DNA from: Paludibacteraceae bacterium
GTDB lineage: Bacteria; Bacteroidota; Bacteroidia; Bacteroidales; Paludibacteraceae
Direction of reading: 5' to 3'
NCBI GenBank assembly: GCA_017443145.1
Contig: JAFSPA010000013.1
Coordinates: 43,514 to 107,513, forward strand
DNA length: 64,000 nucleotides
Below are positions 60,703-64,000 of the stretch, in pieces; position 1 is the stretch's first letter; every line of letters starts with the position of its first letter. The notes beneath the pieces are model-generated. The model ran no database searches and was not told where the DNA came from. It saw only the letters and a list, made by a program, of their open reading frames with translations. A program made the translations under genes and the position numbers.

Positions 60703-63521
60703 TGTCCGATTCACGCGTTACCATATTAACCGACGCGATGCATAGGATAGCCTATGCCACGGACGCGTCTATCTACCGCGAGATGCCGCTTGGTGTCGCG
60801 TATCCGCACAATGCGGACGATATCAAAGCGCTCCTGGACGAAGCACGAAGACGTCACACGCATCTTATCCCCCGCGCTGCAGGAACAAGTATCGCCGGAC
60901 AAGTGGTCGGGTCGGGAATAGTAGTGGACATCAGCCGCTACATGAATCGTATCCTTGAGATCAATGCCGCACAGCGTTGGGTACGCGTCGAACCCGGTGT
61001 GGTACGGGATGAACTCAATATGGCTCTCAAACCGTACGGTCTTTTCTTCTCGCCCGAGACATCGACGTCCAACCGCTGTTGCATAGGTGGTATGGTGGGT
61101 AATAACTCCTGCGGCACACACTCACTCGTCTATGGTTCCACACGGCATCATGTCATTGGTCTCAAAGGCCTCCTTTCCGACGGAACAGACTTCGAGTGCA
61201 ACACCTCCAATTTCACTTTTGACCCTCAAAGTCGAGTAGGGCAGCAAGTCTCAACGCTCCTGAACACATGGCATAACGATAAGGATATCAGGCAGTTACT
61301 CGCGGATAACTTCCCCGATAAATCCCTTCGTCGCCGCAGTTGTGGCTATGCGCTTGACGAGTGCTTGGAAGGAGATTCTATCAATCTGCCGGCTCTACTT
61401 ACCGGTTCGGAAGGAACACTCGCTTTTATTACGGAGATAACGCTGTCTTTAGACCCATTACCCAAACCGTCTGCGCTACTTATACAAAAATTGGGCGATA
61501 TGGACGAAGCATGGCCTGCTAATCTCGCCCTACTAAAACAACATCCAACAGCCATTGAACTCATTGATGGTGAGATACTTAAACTCGCACTTGGCAATCC
61601 GGAAGCGCGACGAAATATGGAAGCACTGAAGCTTGACACAAATCATCTTCCTGCCGCTTTGCTTGTTGCTGAATTCAATGCAGACGAACTTCCTACAGAC
61701 TCTTATCAATACGTAACGACAAGCGAACAAATTGCTTCCGTTTGGAATCTGCGCAAAGCTGGTCTAGGTGTTCTCACAGGCACAGATAGCGATGCCAAAC
61801 CGATTGGAGTTATCGAAGATACTGCCGTTGCGCCGGAGCGATTAGATGCATACATGCGCGATTTCCGCTCCATGATGGCCGAACTTGGCCTTAGTTGCGT
61901 TTATTATGGACATATCTCCACCGGCGAACTGCATCTGCGGCCTATTCTTGATGTCAAGCAGCCCAAAGACCGCAAGCTCTTCCGCGAGGTGGCGACGCGT
62001 ACGGCCCAGCTTGTCAAAAAACATCGTGGCAGTCTCTCCGGTGAACATGGTGACGGACGCTTACGGGGTGAGTTCATTCCACTGCTCTACGGCCAAGAAG
62101 TATATGACCTCTTCTGCCAAATCAAGGACGCCTTTGACCCGGACAGTCTGCTTAATATCGGCAAAATTGTCCACACACCGCCGATGGACCGGTTCCTTAG
62201 ATACGAACTCAATCAGCCGACATCCGACCTCTTACGCCGCATCGAACGTTGCAATGGTTCCGGCGATTGCCGCAAATCCTATCTCATTGGCGGTACGATG
62301 TGTCCGGCTTTCAAAGTCTCAGGGGATGAACTCCAATCGACTCGTGCGCGTGCCAATATCCTCCGCGAACTTCTCACCAAAGGAGAGTGGACGAAAGAGG
62401 ATTTAAACACTATATACCATACACTATCTACCTGTCTTGCATGCAAAGCGTGTCGCAGCGAATGTCCAAGTAATGTCGATATGACGCGTCTTCGCAGTCA
62501 AATTCTCCAACTCTACTACGATAAGACCCACACACCGTTCCGTGTTCAGATGATAGCACATATGGCGCAAATAGAACGTCTCGGAAGCATCGTTCCTGCT
62601 ATCTATAACTGGTTTGCGACCACTCGTTGGACGTCCTATATCCTCAAACGCCTCATGCACTTTGCCGCGGAAAGACAGATACCCACACTTTCTCGCTACA
62701 CCATGCGCCAACTCATCGCAAAAGAAGTAAATCATCAATCATCCATACCTTCAGATCGTGCCCTATCAGGGCAAAGAATCATCAATCATCAATCGAAAAA
62801 GGTTTACCTTTTTGCTGACGAGTTCACCAATTACATGGAGGCAGAGCTTGGTCTTACCTTTGCGCAATTACTCACCAAACTGGGCTATCTGGTGATTGTG
62901 CCTAAGCACACAGAGTCGGGTAGAGCAGCTATCTCCAAAGGTTGCCTGCATCTCGCTGCCAAATACGCCGTACGCAACGTCAAAGCTCTTTCGCCGCTTA
63001 TCTCGGCGGATAAGCCACTCGTGGGTATCGAACCGTCGTGTATCCTTTCTTTCCGTGATGAATATCCCGATTTGATGCCAACAGCCGAACTCAAGCAGCA
63101 AGCCCAACAACTCGCCCCTAACTGCCTGTTATACGATGAGTTCCTCATCCGCGAGATAGAAGCCGGCCGCATTGATCCGCAAGTTTTACGACACCTGAAT
63201 AACGATATCTGGCTACATGGTCATTGTCACCAGAAAGCGCTTGTCGGAGTGGACAAAACAGCTCAACTCTTGCGTTATGCCACTTCCGGTACTGTACACG
63301 TGATTCCTTCCGGTTGTTGCGGCATGGCGGGCTCATATGGTTATGACAAAGACCACTATGCTACCTCGATGGCGATTGGTGAAATGGTCCTTTTCCCTGC
63401 CGTGAGAAACGCCCAGCAAGACGATATCATCGCCGCTCCTGGCACCTCCTGCCGCGAACATATCCTCCACGGTACCAACATCAAAGCCGTACACCCAATT
63501 CAGGTGCTGTTTGATGTTTAG
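60702..63521 (+). CDS. FAD-binding and 4Fe-4S oxidoreductase (D-lactate dehydrogenase/GlcD-GlcF type)
   Basis: A 939-residue fusion of a GlcD-like flavin dehydrogenase and a GlcF-like iron-sulfur protein, probably oxidising D-lactate or another 2-hydroxyacid and passing electrons to quinone. The ATG at 60702 overlaps the preceding TGA by one base. Motifs are PRAAGTSIAGQVVG (58-70, FAD), the C-terminal flavin lobe to about 500, two ferredoxin-type cysteine clusters near 517-535 and 577-588 (CLACKACRSECP), and CCG domains with HGHCHQKAL near 840 and GCCGMAGSYGY near 872. A short repeat-derived insertion lies at about residues 676-700. Confidence 0.93.
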   Translation: MSDSRVTILTDAMHRIAYATDASIYREMPLGVAYPHNADDIKALLDEARRRHTHLIPRAAGTSIAGQVVGSGIVVDISRYMNRILEINAAQRWVRVEPGVVRDELNMALKPYGLFFSPETSTSNRCCIGGMVGNNSCGTHSLVYGSTRHHVIGLKGLLSDGTDFECNTSNFTFDPQSRVGQQVSTLLNTWHNDKDIRQLLADNFPDKSLRRRSCGYALDECLEGDSINLPALLTGSEGTLAFITEITLSLDPLPKPSALLIQKLGDMDEAWPANLALLKQHPTAIELIDGEILKLALGNPEARRNMEALKLDTNHLPAALLVAEFNADELPTDSYQYVTTSEQIASVWNLRKAGLGVLTGTDSDAKPIGVIEDTAVAPERLDAYMRDFRSMMAELGLSCVYYGHISTGELHLRPILDVKQPKDRKLFREVATRTAQLVKKHRGSLSGEHGDGRLRGEFIPLLYGQEVYDLFCQIKDAFDPDSLLNIGKIVHTPPMDRFLRYELNQPTSDLLRRIERCNGSGDCRKSYLIGGTMCPAFKVSGDELQSTRARANILRELLTKGEWTKEDLNTIYHTLSTCLACKACRSECPSNVDMTRLRSQILQLYYDKTHTPFRVQMIAHMAQIERLGSIVPAIYNWFATTRWTSYILKRLMHFAAERQIPTLSRYTMRQLIAKEVNHQSSIPSDRALSGQRIINHQSKKVYLFADEFTNYMEAELGLTFAQLLTKLGYLVIVPKHTESGRAAISKGCLHLAAKYAVRNVKALSPLISADKPLVGIEPSCILSFRDEYPDLMPTAELKQQAQQLAPNCLLYDEFLIREIEAGRIDPQVLRHLNNDIWLHGHCHQKALVGVDKTAQLLRYATSGTVHVIPSGCCGMAGSYGYDKDHYATSMAIGEMVLFPAVRNAQQDDIIAAPGTSCREHILHGTNIKAVHPIQVLFDV
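62730..62790. repeat. Repeat-derived insertion inside the oxidoreductase gene
   Basis: AATCATCAATCATC occurs at 62730-62743 and again at 62777-62790. The spacer holds a perfect TGCCCT-ATC-AGGGCA hairpin (62759-62773). It is translated in frame as a hydrophilic linker (NHQSSIPSDRALSGQR...), between the iron-sulfur part and the CCG domains. Confidence 0.65.
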
Positions 63522-63559
63522 TGGTTGTCGTCACCTTTTTAGAAAAAAATAACAAAAAA

Positions 63560-63591
63560 TTTGCACATATCAAAAAATAGCAGTACCTTTG
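63560..63591 (+). promoter_or_regulatory. Promoter of structured RNA locus 2
   Basis: TTTGC at 63560 and TACCTTTG at 63584-63591, 24-nt spacing. The 17 bases from about 63570 to 63586 are the same as at RNA locus 1. Confidence 0.8.
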
Positions 63592-63596
63592 CAGCC

Positions 63597-63816
63597 GCAA
63601 AGGTTTTATATCGCCTTTCCGTCAGATCTAAGACGTAAAATGGGATGACATGTTGAATTTCGCGTTTGCGATTTATTATGTAGTCTTGAGAATGTGAGAA
63701 GTTTTGAAGATGTCACAATAATAAATCGGCAAGCGTCCACGTAATGTGGGCGTTGCTTATTTGTGACAGGGGCCTTTCTCACAGCCTTCAAGACGAATGA
63801 GGAACGTCCATTTTTT
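63597..63816 (+). ncRNA. Structured RNA locus 2 (paralogue of locus 1)
   Basis: About 220 nt up to a T6 run at 63811-63816. Order as in locus 1: a hairpin AAAGG/CCTTT (63599-63618); the 33-nt block 63619-63651 (32/33 identical to locus 1); a hairpin TCGC-GTTT-GCGA (63660-63671); and a rod 63683-63794. The rod has helices GTCTTGA/TCAAGAC, TGTGAGAA/TTCTCACA, TGTCACA/TGTGACA and an apical GCAAGCGTCCAC arm, separated by internal loops. The rod sequence shares nothing with locus 1 although length and shape agree. In the second hairpin A-T became C-G, a covarying pair. It could be 6S-like; the family is unassigned. Confidence 0.6.
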
Positions 63817-63849
63817 ATGCAATATAAACAACTTTTAAATCCTATTATT

Positions 63850-63972
63850 ATGAGAAAATTTAGGCGTATAGGTCATTTTGCAGGCTGTAAAAGAGTAAGT
63901 GTGTCTCTATGGGTCACTTTGCAGGCTGGTAGAGACACGCCTCTAAAAACCTCTTCGTTTGGGATTGCGTAG
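63850..63972 (+). CDS. Small ORF downstream of RNA locus 2 (doubtful)
   Basis: 40 codons (MRKFRRIGHFAGCKRVSVSL..., stop at 63970-63972). The DNA contains a near-perfect 17-bp direct repeat GGTCAYTTTGCAGGCTG (63871-63887 and 63912-63928) and a 9-bp stem GTGTCTCTA/TAGAGACAC (63901-63909 with 63930-63938), so coding may be incidental. An equal position relative to RNA locus 1 is occupied by a real gene. A further hairpin GCGGCT/AGCCGC (63976-63992) lies at the window end. Confidence 0.25.
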   Translation: MRKFRRIGHFAGCKRVSVSLWVTLQAGRDTPLKTSSFGIA

Positions 63973-64000
63973 TATGCGGCTTGGGGAGCCGCGTAATAGA

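Noticed and set aside
1..64000. Prophage, integrated conjugative element or IS element
   Set aside because: No integrase, transposase, relaxase, capsid or terminase pattern was recognised in any frame; the accessory regions are repeat- and surface-gene-based.

Overview
The window reads as a chromosomal segment of a member of the Bacteroidota, most likely the order Bacteroidales. The evidence is the lysS-gpsA-pgi cluster, GroEL with a GGMM tail, pyruvate phosphate dikinase, a PorE-like type IX secretion (T9SS) lipoprotein, bactofilin, BspA-type surface proteins, mostly weak Shine-Dalgarno sites, and Bacteroidota promoters (TTTG at -33, TAnnTTTG at -7). Nineteen such promoters can be read, eighteen of them with exactly 24 nt between the starts of the two boxes. 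Coding is dense, in long same-strand runs with short gaps or 1-8 bp overlaps. No rRNA, tRNA, IS element, integrase, phage or CRISPR was recognised.

Layout. 1-13 kb: housekeeping, mostly minus strand: lysS-gpsA-pgi, groES-groEL, a SIMPL-domain protein, and the 2-hydroxyacid dehydrogenase-pepT-gcvT-ppdK run. 13-19 kb: envelope genes, including a 1515-residue protein that appears to fuse a TamB-like body to a TamL/BamA-type barrel, and a small MgtC-like protein. 19-21.7 kb: accessory stretch with a structured RNA locus, a CsgG/LpoB-like protein, a secreted protein with an apparent frameshift, and an 11-bp tandem repeat block. 21.9-29 kb: a lipoprotein-MFP-RND-TolC efflux operon with a histidine kinase. 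35.6-28.9 kb (minus): a seven-gene run bactofilin-DUF1015-porE-thyA-folA-wzm-ispE. 35.8-44 kb: accessory surface-protein region with two modules (DUF4160-DUF2442-conserved leader-secreted protein) and two further secreted proteins on the plus strand. 44-53 kb: small membrane protein, OmpH, Wzi-like barrel, RluA, and an AddAB-like helicase/nuclease pair. 53-63.5 kb: AsmA-like protein, pullulanase, S1/P1 nuclease, deacetylase-like protein, FemAB-like protein, sugar transferase, and FAD/Fe-S dehydrogenase.

How it fits together. Four intact surface proteins and one frameshifted remnant share a short C-terminal motif (GQLxIxRxGELFNxxGARVK type). A PorE-like protein is encoded nearby, so the motif may serve T9SS or another surface-export route; this is inference. 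Three of the surface genes end in practically the same terminator hairpin, and two share about 200 bp of near-identical 5' leader although their proteins are unrelated in sequence.

The observations most worth pursuing are: two about 220-nt RNA loci 44 kb apart with a 32/33 identical block, covarying hairpins and unrelated long rod hairpins; the TamB-TamL fusion; the modular surface-protein cassettes with G8/G12 tracts inside inverted repeats; and two homologous blocks of eight 11-bp repeats.
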